This document shows positions 1-9,087 of a stretch of 64,000 nt of DNA, in pieces; position 1 is the stretch's first letter; every line of letters starts with the position of its first letter. Made by a program: the position numbers and the translations under genes. The DNA comes from Hanleya hanleyi (taxonomy: Eukaryota > Mollusca > Polyplacophora > Lepidopleurida > Hanleyidae). The notes beneath the pieces are model-generated. The model was given only the letters and a program-made list of their open reading frames with translations. It did no database searches and was not told where the DNA came from. The stretch covers positions 1 through 64,000 of the forward strand of contig JAVTVY010020589.1 in assembly GCA_036873755.1 (NCBI GenBank). Reading direction: 5' to 3'.

Positions 1-2520
1 GACACAAACAAAGACATTCTCAAAAAATCATCAGAAATTCTCAGTCAAAGCACCAGTCCTCCACCAACAACTGTTCCAGCTGAATCCACCTCTCAGGCTG
101 ATGCAGTTATATCCATGATTGCTAGCACCTCTCGGTCTGAGTCTCAGTCTGAGGAAGTTGAGATGGAAGAAGAACAAGAAGGGCTGTCCATGGGGCCTGG
201 TGAGTCAATTGAAGAAACTGCTGGAAATGGGAGGTCCTTCAAGCTTGAGTTCTGGCAAAAAAAGTTTACTTGGCTGTACCAGAATTTCAGCGAAGGTGGC
301 TATAAATGCAAAGACTGCGAGATATTTGGAGTGGCAGAAAGGGGCCATGGTCATAAATGGATTACAGAGCCAGTGAAGTCCCTTGGAAGTCATGCTGGGC
401 GCATTTTGAGATCTCATGAGTCGTCTGGCAAACACATCAAGGCCATCAAGAAGAAGACTACCTCTAGAGAAATGTTTCTACTCGAAACCTACAGGCAAAA
501 GAATCTCTCAAAGGAGGAAACCGAGGCTAAGAAACGAGCAGCAGTGATTCAGCTGATCAAAATAGTTGTTTTCATGGTGAAAAAAAAGTGGGCGCTGATG
601 AATAACTTTGGGGATTTAGTTCAATTTGTATCACAGGAGCTTGAAGACAAGGTGCTCCAAGCATTCCTGAATGAAAGTCCCAGTAATGCCCAATATACAA
701 GCAATTACAGTGTGCAGGAGTTTATCAATGCAGTAAGCACCTGGATACAGAGGCAAACTCTGGAACAAGTTTCCAGAGCATCAATGTACGCAATGATCAT
801 GGACGAGGCTACAGACGAGGCTAATCGCGAAAACATGGCCCTCTTTATCCGAAAGGTCGATGCTGGGAAAATTGTAGTCGTGTTCCTGTGTATTCTCAGA
901 ATCACTGATAAAAGTGCTAAAGGTCTGTTTAAAGCCATTGAGAACTACTGCAACGAGAACAACATTGATCTCAAACGGTGTGCATTCGTTGGAATGGATA
1001 CAACCAGTGTTATGTCTGGGGTTCGTGGAGGACTTCAGGTATACTTCAAGCAGGCCAACCCGCATTGCATTTATGTGAAATGCCGAAACCATCTCTTGGC
1101 ACTGCCCTTCAAACACCTTGAGAAAGGACACCGAGTCATGGAGCGCTTTGTGTCATTCATCTTGCACTTGTGGAAGGTGTTCGAAGACTCAACATTAAGA
1201 AGTGATGATTTGGAAAAGACATACCGAGCTCATGGATACCAGCCATTACGAATGATCAAAGCCATTGTCACACGATGGCTGAGCATAGGTCCAGCATGTG
1301 CAAGGCACTGCAATTATTACGAGGTCCACCTAGATACCTTTGACCAGATTCTCACGCGAAAGTTTGACACGACAGTTCAAGGTGTGAGAGATGAGGCTTG
1401 TAACTCTGACATGGTGTTTGTAACGGGGCTCCTTGCAGATGTGACATTCTACACGACCAAAATCCAGACGATTCTCCAGGAGAAAACGCTTACGTTTACC
1501 AAAATCCCCTCTCTAAAAATGGAAATCTTAGATGCCATCCAGAGGATGATCGATAATCCCTGCCTTGACGATTGCCATTGCCCAAGACAAGCGGAAAAAC
1601 AAACCTTGCGAAGAATTGATGGCGAACATGAAGAACTCCATGGCTGCCACCTTAGTCGGGTTGCACACCGCCTAGAGATTGCTAAGGCACGATCCGAGTT
1701 GGTACGACGTGCACGGTCTCAAACTTTGACTGGGCAGCTGCAAGTTGAAGGCCTAATGAAGACCCTTGGAATTCCCATACTAAGAGACCTTAAGCGAGAA
1801 CTGGAGGATGCCCTGTCCATTGATGAGCAACTTAATGGGCTCTGTTGCTTTGATGGTGAAAATCTGCCTCGGTCAGAGGACGATTTGGAAATGGAAGCCT
1901 TGACAGATACAATCGAATTTTATGGGAAAGTTCAGCAAAAAGGCGCAGTCATGTCTTTCCCAAAAATTAATGAATCTGAAGCTAAAGCTGAAGTTCCAGC
2001 AGTGCTGAAAACCCTTGTTGGGTGGAAAGCAGATTTCAACAGAGACATTGAACACCAAAAACAAGAATGTGGACGAAAACTGTCTGCCCTAAAAAGGAAG
2101 AAGTTAAACATGATTAGTGCAAGCAAAGCAAAGGCTCCAGAGAAGGTAAAATCTATTCAGAAAGTTGAGAACAATATCAAGGCTGCTAGGCAGAGCAGTC
2201 TCGACATAGAACACTCAACCTTTGGATTGAAGGAGCTTTTGGCAAAATGGGAGACCAGTGGGGAGAAACAGATCTACACCCAGTGTAACACCCTGATCAA
2301 ATTAGCATCACTTGTTCCTGGCTCAGTGGCAGAGGTGGAAAGGGGTTGGAGTGTGATGGGTTTGGTATCGACACCTCTTCGAAGTCGACTCACTTCGGAC
2401 AACCTGGAGAAACTTATGAGGATCACCCTTTTCACAGGAGACTTTGTTTGGGAAGACATTCTCAAAATATGGATGGAGTCTCCACGGAGGATTGATATTG
2501 GGGAACCTGACGAGGACTGA
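1..2520 (+). CDS. hAT transposase-derived zinc-finger protein (ZNF862/KIAA1586-like), 5' end outside window
   Basis: The first ATG in the window is at 115 (801 aa to the TGA at 2520), but the same frame is open back to base 1, so the true start probably lies upstream or in another exon. Numbering from M1 at 115: an acidic, Ser-rich N-terminus (1-40); a TTF/BED-like zinc finger with C65, C68, H101 and H107; a DUF4371-like transposase core with MDEATD (D230) and FVGMDTTSVMSG (D295), then the conserved TRW at 386-388; and a hAT C-terminal dimerisation segment around 739-765 with AEVERGWSVM and TPLRSRL. Vertebrate ZNF862 and KIAA1586 have this layout and are regarded as exapted hAT proteins. The long intact frame with no introns or stops implies either recent insertion or selection on a domesticated gene. 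No terminal inverted repeats were recognised near it. Family is fairly sure; host role is unknown. Confidence 0.8.
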   Translation, partial: DTNKDILKKSSEILSQSTSPPPTTVPAESTSQADAVISMIASTSRSESQSEEVEMEEEQEGLSMGPGESIEETAGNGRSFKLEFWQKKFTWLYQNFSEGGYKCKDCEIFGVAERGHGHKWITEPVKSLGSHAGRILRSHESSGKHIKAIKKKTTSREMFLLETYRQKNLSKEETEAKKRAAVIQLIKIVVFMVKKKWALMNNFGDLVQFVSQELEDKVLQAFLNESPSNAQYTSNYSVQEFINAVSTWIQRQTLEQVSRASMYAMIMDEATDEANRENMALFIRKVDAGKIVVVFLCILRITDKSAKGLFKAIENYCNENNIDLKRCAFVGMDTTSVMSGVRGGLQVYFKQANPHCIYVKCRNHLLALPFKHLEKGHRVMERFVSFILHLWKVFEDSTLRSDDLEKTYRAHGYQPLRMIKAIVTRWLSIGPACARHCNYYEVHLDTFDQILTRKFDTTVQGVRDEACNSDMVFVTGLLADVTFYTTKIQTILQEKTLTFTKIPSLKMEILDAIQRMIDNPCLDDCHCPRQAEKQTLRRIDGEHEELHGCHLSRVAHRLEIAKARSELVRRARSQTLTGQLQVEGLMKTLGIPILRDLKRELEDALSIDEQLNGLCCFDGENLPRSEDDLEMEALTDTIEFYGKVQQKGAVMSFPKINESEAKAEVPAVLKTLVGWKADFNRDIEHQKQECGRKLSALKRKKLNMISASKAKAPEKVKSIQKVENNIKAARQSSLDIEHSTFGLKELLAKWETSGEKQIYTQCNTLIKLASLVPGSVAEVERGWSVMGLVSTPLRSRLTSDNLEKLMRITLFTGDFVWEDILKIWMESPRRIDIGEPDED

Positions 2521-3449
2521 TTTATTCAGCTAGAATAGATATGTTATTATCATTCAAAAGTCACTCTATTTCATCTGGGTGGACTTTGCAACAAACTTGA
2601 CTGTCCGCAGTTAATAAGCTAATAATGCTGAAAATGATTACCTTGATGCTGGTCAGGTGTGATAGACGCATGCCATCATGTACCTGACACGGATATATCT
2701 TGTCTTTGTAAATTAGCTTTAGAAGTGTGATCCAGACTTGAAGCTGTGAGATTCCAACATCAAAGTGTTTATCGGAACTCTCTTGAGGGTGGTCTTTGTA
2801 AATAACTTGTATATATTTGAAGAATATTGTTTCATAAAGACGGACAGTCTGATATCTGAAGTTGTGAAGTTGATGAGAAATTACTTGATCTTCGCATCGT
2901 TACCATGTTGTCTTTCTAAGCGAGATACAAATCTGACCTCAAACTGGAATCTGTGATCTTCTGTGTTTTAACATCAGAGAATGTTTTCATATGATCTCCC
3001 TTGGGGATGATCCTGGTACGTGTCTTACCTCTGTTTATAAGTTGTATTTTTGTAGAATATTTTAACATCAAGACACTCATCATGGGATGCATGATCGAGA
3101 TGGCATGATGGTGGGGTCAAACTTGAGAAAAATTGTCAGTGATTATATGCCATGGTCTTCACTCTTGAAATCTATTAAAATAAGTGAGCAAGTTACAATA
3201 CAGAACATGTGTTTTTTTTTTGTCATTTATGATCCAAATCACATTAGATAGCTCACCTTAGTACTACAGAAACTATTTGTTAATATCTTAATTGGTAGGG
3301 TGGTAAAAACATTCAAAAACTCAATATCAACTTGTGGGTGGGCCGTAAAAACTTGGAAAAACTCAATTTGAGCATAAAAAGAACTCAATATTTTAATTTG
3401 GGTAGAAAAAATTTGGACTTCTATGAATCCCTGATTCATTGTTTACAAG
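2521..3449. other. 3' flank of the hAT-like gene, no gene seen
   Basis: AT-rich sequence with no convincing coding frame. An ATTAAA at 3174-3179 could be a poly(A) signal for the upstream gene, which would give a 3' UTR of about 650 bases; this is weak. At 3290-3400 a degenerate phrase (AAAAACxxxCTCAAT-like) recurs about three times. Confidence 0.4.
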
Positions 3450-3788
3450 TTGGTCACTAAGAGGTCCAGGAAGAAGAAGCGCTACACGCACTTCGATTTC
3501 CGCTTAGAGGTTGCACATGCATTGCATGGGGCGTACTGTGGCCGAAAGCGATCTGCTGTGATCGATCTGTCGCGAGCCGAAATATCAGAAAACCTTTCAT
3601 CTGTCCATGTAAGCACACCCATGGATAAAAGTCGTCGGTGCAAGTGGCATACCATGAAGCAGATGAGGAGGGAGACCGTGTTCGGGTGCCGAGTGTGTGG
3701 AGTGCACCTTTGTAAAGAAGGTTGCCGTGTCGTATATCATCATCTTCCTTTACCAACTCGGCCAGCTGAGGATGAGTCACTTGCTTGA
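3450..3788 (+). pseudogene. piggyBac (PGBD4-like) C-terminal remnant
   Basis: The frame has no ATG start; the open region begins at a TTG. It reads as the end of a piggyBac transposase-derived protein: a basic stretch (KRSRKKKRYTH), the segment FDFRLEVAHALHGAY that precedes the C-terminal domain in this family, then a cysteine-rich domain with RRC, the pair GCRVC and VHLCKEGC, ending in VYHH. The usual first CxxC is degraded (RRCKWH). The catalytic DDD core is not seen upstream, so this is a 3' fragment or an exon. Family assignment rests on the order of these motifs. Confidence 0.55.
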
Positions 3789-4950
3789 AATTCGGTTTGA
3801 TTGGCTACTGAATATCAGATCTTACACTCGTATCAGCAGTTATAATTGCAGACTGTGTCTTGTTAATTTTTCGAGCAACTCTGTTCTTCAAAATTTATGA
3901 AATGGCTGATGTGATTGGCATCATGCAATTCTCTCTGATTTCAGTGGATTATCTTAGTGAATATCATAACTAAGGTATTGTAAATATTTTATTCCAAAGG
4001 ACAATGGTGTACATACACAAGTTGACTGATGCTTACCGACATATTTTCACATTCCATGACAATGTTGAAGTGTATTATTCACTTCCCAGACTAATATATT
4101 TCTTCTTTGCTCTTACAAATTATTGAATATTCACTTATATTTAACTGTTTGTGACTTCCAGAGCTGCAGAAAATACTTACCTTGCAAGTAGTCATTGAAT
4201 CAGTCCCTACCTTGCAAGTAGACATTGAACCAGTCGTACACAGTTTCACCAAAGTTTATTTAAAAATTTGTTATAAATTCACAATGCTCTACAGAATGAA
4301 TACATTTATATTTTTACATAACATTTCCATAGCTATACCATGCAGAATCAGGAGTGTATTTTCTCTTATTAATATTCTGTTGAATTCTTATTCCTTGATC
4401 ACTCAAATGAGCTTCAAATCAACCCACTCCACTCCTGCTGCTAATCAGCTGTTCACTCTATGGAGCTGCAGCAGTGGTGACCTACTTTCCAGTATGGGTC
4501 AGCAGAGCTACTACAGACAGTAACACTTATGGGGAGATAACACTAGAACAGGTAAATCTTCAAGGGGAAAGTTAATGAAATTAAGGATTTTTGATCTGGT
4601 TAATGCCATTTTGGTTTAGTTAATGCCATCCAATGTTATTGCAATCCAAAGCACACATTTCTGAGGCTACAACTGATAAAAGAAAGTGTGCACATGAGAC
4701 CCATCTACACATTAAATTGCTCACGATATTAAACCGGATGTAGTCAGATTGGGTCGTTTGCGCTTGCAGTTTCGTCTCAACATGTGTTAAGTATTTCTGG
4801 GATTTAAAGCTGGTATTATTCCAGATTTCTTGTGTAGTATTTTTCGTGAACGTTTTTGGCTTCTGTGCATGGTGAAATTTTGAGTTGATTCGTCAGATTG
4901 TCGCTGTTCGCGGCGGTTTTTGTTTGTCTTGGTAGCCCGTCTGGGTTGAA
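3789..4950. other. Gene-free AT-rich stretch
   Basis: No recognisable product; the 113-codon frame at 4182-4523 resembles nothing I know. A phrase containing CTTGCAAGTAG and CATTGAA is repeated in tandem (period about 33) near 4180-4235. Confidence 0.4.
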
Positions 4951-4964
4951 CTTGAATCGCCATT

Positions 4965-5250
4965 GTTTTTGTGTAGGTAGAGGGCGCTGTATTGAGTATA
5001 ACACGGTCATACGGGGCTTTTGGGTCCTTGAAGGCACTGTTGATCTATAGCGCGGGCTATTTTTAAACTGTTGGCAACTGTTATTATTCTCTTGTTTGTT
5101 TGTTCAAATTAATCTTTTCTGAAGCTCCCTGGGTGGGAGTCTATAATTATTGTTTAGTGCTATGACAATCAAACTGAGAGATCACCATTTTCCTAGTGTA
5201 GGTAGATGGCGCTGTATTGAATATAACACTGTCATACACAATCTCAGTCA
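4965..5250. repeat. Two copies of a 40-bp motif about 240 bp apart
   Basis: TAGGTAGAGGGCGCTGTATT at about 4975 and TAGGTAGATGGCGCTGTATT at about 5201 are each followed by closely matching flanks (ATATAACAC, GTCATAC). This is repeat sequence of unknown family next to the family-B repeat. Confidence 0.5.
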
Positions 5251-5304
5251 ACTCGGATATAATATCACGGAATATTATATCTGAATTCAGCCCTATATAA
5301 AAAA

Positions 5305-5476
5305 ATCCCGTGCGAGTTTTAAACTACTATTGTTAGCCAATCGGATGGATAGCTTGTTTTAACTATTTCAAAATCACGCCCACAGTAAAAATCCCGTGCG
5401 AGTTTGAAACTACTATTGTTAGCCAATCAGATGGATAGCTTGTTTTAACTATTTCAAAATCACGCCTACAGTAATT
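5305..5476. repeat. 86-bp tandem duplication
   Basis: A unit beginning ATCCCGTGCGAGTTT occurs at 5305 and 5391 with only a few differences. Each unit contains a CCAAT box in TTAGCCAATC and the phrase AAAATCACGCC. Confidence 0.75.
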
Positions 5477-5489
5477 ACACACAGTAGCT

Positions 5490-5767
5490 CGTGGTCTTTA
5501 CAACGAATTATGGATTAAGAATACTGATCAGCGATACGGATTTGATATTTTTGGAACATCATCATGTCTTGCCGGCATCATTGAAAACTGTTGACCGCTT
5601 CTCTCTTGCAGGAAACAAGCCTATGTTTATGTACACTATGATTGTCTTTTTGAATTTGGTGCTAATACTGTTATGTGGAAAATGGAATAGGTCTTTGGAT
5701 TATGGACGCGGATATTCTCTAATGGACGACGGCTGGATTATGAATGACGGACTAGACGCTTGTAATT
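5490..5767 (+). repeat. Family-B dispersed repeat with a fixed 3' end
   Basis: It carries GATTTGATATTTTTGGAAC near 5540 and GGACGCGGATATTCT near 5705, and ends in GACGCTTGTAATT at 5767. Related copies occur near 28611-28690 (+), 28766-28870 (-), 34580-34790 (-), 37630-37790 (-) and 57870-58000 (+, partial). Copies vary at the left end while the GCTTGTAATT end recurs, which is the pattern of a 5'-truncated retroposon. The right end abuts the truncated integrase exactly. Confidence 0.65.
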
Positions 5768-6242
5768 CATCCGTTTGCAAATAGAGGGGTTTGCGCCCCG
5801 TCTTGAAAATCTGCTGGAATGCTCCTATTAGATTCTCTCCTGTTTTGGTGCGAATGGGTAGTACCCAGGCATACTTGGATAAAATATCGATACAGGTCAA
5901 TATGTACCGATGTCCATCATTGTGAGGTGCAAATCGACTCATATCCACTAAATCCGCCTGCCATTGCGCGTCTATACCTCCTACGATGACTCGGTTACGG
6001 CGAAAATGTCGTCGGGCTGCTCGATGTAAACTATAAGTGTCTTGGGTATTTAACCAGTCTCGAACTTCAGTTCGACTGATGCCTTGAGAATGGACAGCTC
6101 GAGCCAGCGCTCCCACAGCGCTATACGCGGCTGGACTCGTAGGATTGTAATACAAATCGGTTAACACCTTGTTCACTGTAGATGCTGACTCCTTTTTTCC
6201 CTTTCGGGACCGCCTCATCACGGTGTTCTTCTTACCCTTCAT
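5768..6242 (-). pseudogene. Maverick/Polinton-type (F54H12.3-like) integrase, truncated after the second catalytic Asp
   Basis: It starts at an ATG at 6242 and reads 158 genuine residues. A helical N-terminal part (YYNPTSPAAY, ISRTEVRDWLNTQDTY, HRAARRHFRRNRV) leads to a retroviral-type integrase core. WQADLVDM holds the first catalytic Asp (D97); YILTCIDILSKYAWV, TKTG and GRKPLYLQTD follow, with the second Asp (D158). The open frame continues for 22 residues to 5700, but these are encoded by the family-B repeat. The third catalytic residue (Glu) and any chromodomain are lost. This integrase type inserts linear double-stranded DNA of Polintons and adintoviruses. It would be inactive here. Its 5' end overlaps a small ORF by ATGA. 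Confidence 0.75.
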
Positions 6243-6457
6243 CGGGTCGCCTCTGGGTCCCCGTCATGTGTGTTCGCTTCATCAGGTGACACTGTCACTC
6301 TAGCCTCTGTGCATTCTATAGATATAGTACTTTCGTCTTCCCCGGCTGTATCATCGGATTCATGTTTTTTTTCATGGGGTTCAGCCAGCGCGTCTTCTAT
6401 AGCACGAGCCCACGCCAATTGGTCTGGCTTCGCTAGCTCCAAAACGGCTATTTTCAT
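6239..6457 (-). CDS. Small acidic ORF overlapping the integrase start, 72 aa
   Basis: Starts at ATG 6457; its stop overlaps the integrase start as ATGA. The N-terminus (MKIAVLELAK) is encoded by a repeat unit also found in tandem at 63.2-64 kb, where the matching codons read MEIDVLELG. The C-terminal half is acidic (HESDDTAGEDEST). No known family. It may be an upstream ORF, a separate small gene or the 5' exon of the integrase; expression is unproven. Confidence 0.3.
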   Translation of the reverse strand: MKIAVLELAKPDQLAWARAIEDALAEPHEKKHESDDTAGEDESTISIECTEARVTVSPDEANTHDGDPEATR

Positions 6458-6640
6458 ACCCTTCGGCCACCGCGCATGCGCAGAATGACGCTAGTTCAAC
6501 CCCACACCCAGCCCATTACATGCCCCCTCACATAGGCTTCACATTGATACCTCACTCGATCCCACTGGACCAGTAGTCACTCCCCTAGCTCCAACACGGC
6601 TATTTCCATATCCTTGGCCCACACGAGTTGTCTCCCTTGC
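6440..6640 (-). repeat. NRF1-palindrome repeat unit upstream of the integrase
   Basis: Read on the minus strand, this matches the tandem units at 63280-64000: GAGTGAGGTATCAATGTGAAG, GTGAGGGGGCAT, a GCGCATGCGC palindrome, then GGGTATG and TTGGAGCTAG. About 1.3 units are present. CGCGCATGCGCA at 6471-6482 fits the NRF1 consensus YGCGCAYGCGCR fully. Confidence 0.7.
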
Positions 6641-6699
6641 GTCAATGTGTGCAGATGGCGCTACGGTCGACGCCGTGATGGGGAAAGGGCGTCCCCGCA

Positions 6700-6722
6700 C
6701 CATCCTGGAGCCGCCATTTTCT
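6700..6722 (-). promoter_or_regulatory. YY1-type motif upstream of integrase
   Basis: On the minus strand the sequence reads AAAATGGCGGCTCC at about 6706-6719, the core of the YY1 consensus. The RING and CARD-PC4 promoters carry arrays of the same core, so all three genes of the segment may share this input. Confidence 0.4.
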
Positions 6723-6779
6723 TTGTTGTTTTCTTGCGGAGATACACGGGACAATAAACACTCGACCCTAGGGTGGTAC

Positions 6780-7260
6780 AGATGCTAGACTGATCCTATT
6801 AACATGGTACAACACCTATAGATTATGTTTATTATTATTATATGGCTTAGAGGTTTTTTGAGGGTAATTTGTGTTTCTTTTACAATTTTAAACGGCTGTG
6901 ATTTTGCAATAAATGTCAGTGCACGTATAAATTTTATTTCCAATTGAACTCAGGCAACTCATGATGTAGTATTTAAAAAATTTAGCAGCCTAGCGCTAGA
7001 CTAAGCCGTTATTTTTAATGAATTTATCGATTTTTACACGCCTAACGTTAGTGTATGGTAGTATGGAAAACACGGTACACTGGAAATAAATGGATTTTCC
7101 TGGCTAAAAATACGTCAAGACTACGGCTTACAGCCTTATAATATTTCCCTGAAAATTGTAACGGGTTTATCGAAAGAAAACTAGGAAATTTTAATGCTTG
7201 GGCAATGGTAACACAGCGCTATACAGTGTGCAGGCAAACAATTTTAGCAGATACCACCAT
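6780..7260. other. Divergent intergenic region between integrase and RING gene
   Basis: AT-rich with no ORF. Two small palindromes lie about 60 bases apart in related contexts (GCCTAGCGCTAG near 6990; GCCTAACGTTAG near 7041). No core promoter for the minus-strand integrase is certain. Confidence 0.4.
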
Positions 7261-7280
7261 ATTGTACTCACTGACACCGG

Positions 7281-7383
7281 CCGCCATCTTAAACCCACCT
7301 CCCACCATCCACATGCCGCCATCTTAAACCCACCTCCCACCATCCACATGCCGCCATCTTAAACCCACCTCCCACCCACCACA
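7281..7383 (+). promoter_or_regulatory. Three 35-bp repeats with YY1 core, RING gene promoter
   Basis: Units start at 7281, 7316 and 7351, each with GCCGCCATCTT (reverse complement AAGATGGCGGC, the YY1 motif), then CCCACCTCCCACCATCC. They lie just upstream of a TATA box. The same motif, in 36-bp units, forms the large array at 10530-11213. Confidence 0.7.
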
Positions 7384-7396
7384 CAGCCACCTAGAC

Positions 7397-7404
7397 TATA
7401 AATA
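7397..7404 (+). promoter_or_regulatory. TATA box of RING gene
   Basis: TATAAATA lies 39 bases before the ATG. With usual spacing, transcription would start near 7427-7432, leaving a 5' UTR of only about 10-16 bases. Confidence 0.6.
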
Positions 7405-7442
7405 ACGCGTAGTATGTTACCATTTATTCACAAAATACAATC

Positions 7443-8171
7443 ATGGGTACAAGAAGACGACCAATGTTCACCCACCACCCTCCTAGAGATCCTAGAGAGA
7501 TGGTTACCAGAGAGATGGTTACCAGTGAAGATGATGGTGGAATATCCATAATTACAAGCTTGCAGCCGGTTATTACAGACGAAACCAACATACGGCGAAG
7601 TCAAGAAGAACTGGAACAGCTACGGAGGGATGTAATGCAAGAAGATGCGAGAAGACGAAGTCAACAACAAGACCAAGAAATCAGCAGGATGGTCGCCATA
7701 GAAGAAGAAGATACCGATATAACTGATGGGGAAGAAGAAATTACATGGTTAAACAGTAATAGACCTGCAACAAATACAACCACGTCGGTTTCCGAAACTC
7801 CCATTATAACGACTTCAGCTTCCGAAACAACACCACAACAACCATGCTCTTGGGCCGAGGTAACCCGCCTCAACGAACAAATTAACGGCATGAGACAAGA
7901 CATGAATCTAATGGACGCTGAGATTTCAAGACAGAACAAAGAACGACATAAGGAAGAAAAAAAATCAAGATGTAGCGTGTGTACAGACGAAGAGAGCTTG
8001 TACGCTGTATTGCCGTGTGGGCATTTATGCATCTGTAAAGATTGTTGGGTCACGCTAACGTGTGTAGGAGACATGTGCCACTGCGTTGAAGCAGGCGAAC
8101 AACATTTAAAAATCAAGTGTCCAATCTGCAGGAAGCATGTGGGTGGAATAAAGAGAATCTACCGCGCATAA
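7443..8171 (+). CDS. RING-finger E3 ubiquitin ligase-like protein of virus-like element (IAP-type C-terminal RING), 242 aa
   Basis: The ATG at 7443 has a good Kozak context (A at -3, G at +4). Residues 1-130 are hydrophilic, rich in Arg/Glu/Gln and then Ser/Thr. Residues 135-175 (TRLNEQINGMRQDMNLMDAE) could form a coiled coil. The C-terminal RING has C177, C180, C192, H194, C198, C201, C226 and C229, with CGHLCICKDC followed by CPICRKHV, and ends KRIYRA as IAP and MDM2-type RINGs do. C201 and C226 are 24 residues apart, much wider than in IAPs, and the gap holds extra Cys/His (C207, C212, H213, C214). It likely catalyses ubiquitin transfer in the cytosol or nucleus; no BIR domain is present. 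Intronless, with its own TATA box and a histone-type 3' end. The target is unknown. Confidence 0.75.
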   Translation: MGTRRRPMFTHHPPRDPREMVTREMVTSEDDGGISIITSLQPVITDETNIRRSQEELEQLRRDVMQEDARRRSQQQDQEISRMVAIEEEDTDITDGEEEITWLNSNRPATNTTTSVSETPIITTSASETTPQQPCSWAEVTRLNEQINGMRQDMNLMDAEISRQNKERHKEEKKSRCSVCTDEESLYAVLPCGHLCICKDCWVTLTCVGDMCHCVEAGEQHLKIKCPICRKHVGGIKRIYRA

Positions 8172-8198
8172 AACAAGTGTCGTAACACTTAAAAAAAA

Positions 8199-8240
8199 AG
8201 CTCTTTTCAGGGCTGCCCCATCTTTCCGAAAGGGAAACTT
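8199..8240 (+). terminator. Histone-type mRNA 3' stem-loop with purine-rich downstream element
   Basis: AGCTCTTTTCAGGGCT at 8199-8214 folds as a 6-bp stem (A-T, G-C, C-G, T-G, C-G, T-A) with a TTTC loop, matching the metazoan replication-dependent histone stem-loop in stem length, loop length and loop sequence. It is preceded by an A-run and followed by GCCCCA, like the ACCCA after histone loops. A purine-rich GAAAGGGAAA at 8228-8237, 14 bases on, is placed like a U7 snRNA target. It starts 28 bases after the RING stop codon. Confidence 0.7.
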
Positions 8241-8683
8241 CTATCAAAAAGCACAAAAAAATTAACACCAGATCCCATCATCTTGCTGCCCTATGAAAAA
8301 TATTTTTTTAAATTTTTTTTACAATTTTTTTGAAATTATTGAAAAAAAGGGAGGGGGGGAGGGAGGGTTGGTGGAATAGCCAAAAAAAATTTTTTTTTAA
8401 ATTTAAAAAAAAAGACAAAAAAAATGAACACTAACAAGCATTTTTTTAATTTTCTACTATTTTTTTTACAATTTTTTTGAAATTATTGAAAAAAGGGTGA
8501 AAGGGGAGAATGGAGGGGGGGACAAGGGGGAGGGAGGGTTGGTGGAATAGCCAAAAAAAAATTTTTTTTTAAAATTTAAAAAAAAAGAAAAAAAAGAATG
8601 ATAGAGCCAAAAAAAATCTTTTTAATTTTCTATTGTTTTTACCATTTTTTTGAAATTATTGAAAAAAGGGGTAAAGGGGGGAA

Positions 8684-8717
<34 letters not shown>

Positions 8718-8837
8718 AAAAAAAGAAAAAAAGAATGAACACTAACAAGCATTTTTTTAATTTTCTACTATTTTTATTAACACAAATAGAATGAACGTGT
8801 TCACAAGGGTATTGAATTTAATACAATTATATCTGAG
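8241..8837. repeat. AT- and G-run-rich imperfect tandem repeats between convergent genes
   Basis: About three units of 130-190 bp recur with the phrases CAATTTTTTTGAAATTATTG, GGGAGGGTTGGTGGAATAGCC and long A/T runs. A TTTATT on the plus strand near 8772 gives AATAAA on the minus strand, a candidate poly(A) signal for the CARD-PC4 gene about 300 bases past its stop. No ORF. Confidence 0.6.
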
Positions 8838-8844
8838 TATTGAA

Positions 8845-9087
8845 TTTTTTAATACAATTAACAGTAAAAAAACTCTGAATTTTTAATACAATTATACGCT
8901 CTCAAGTCACTTCAATGAATGTGTACGAATACGGTAAATGTTTTTCAACACTTGTTCAATAGTTCTGCATTTAATACAATTAACAGTAAAAAAACTCTGA
9001 ATTTTTAATACAATTATACGCTCTCAAGCCACTTCAATGAATGTGTACGAATACGGTAAATGTTTTTCAACACTTGTTCAATAGTTC
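8845..9087. repeat. 122-bp tandem duplication covering the 3' end of the CARD-PC4 gene
   Basis: AATACAATTAACAGTAAAA recurs with a period of 122 (8851 and 8973). The following sequence, through TTCAACACTTGTTCAATAGTTC, matches at near identity. The right copy contains the last codons and stop of the CARD-PC4 gene; the left copy is a duplicate of that end and of the 3' UTR. Confidence 0.8.

Noticed and set aside
7661..8116. 151-codon minus-strand frame opposite the RING gene
   Set aside because: It is the shadow of the RING ORF; the plus strand has the RING cysteines, a TATA box and a 3' signal.
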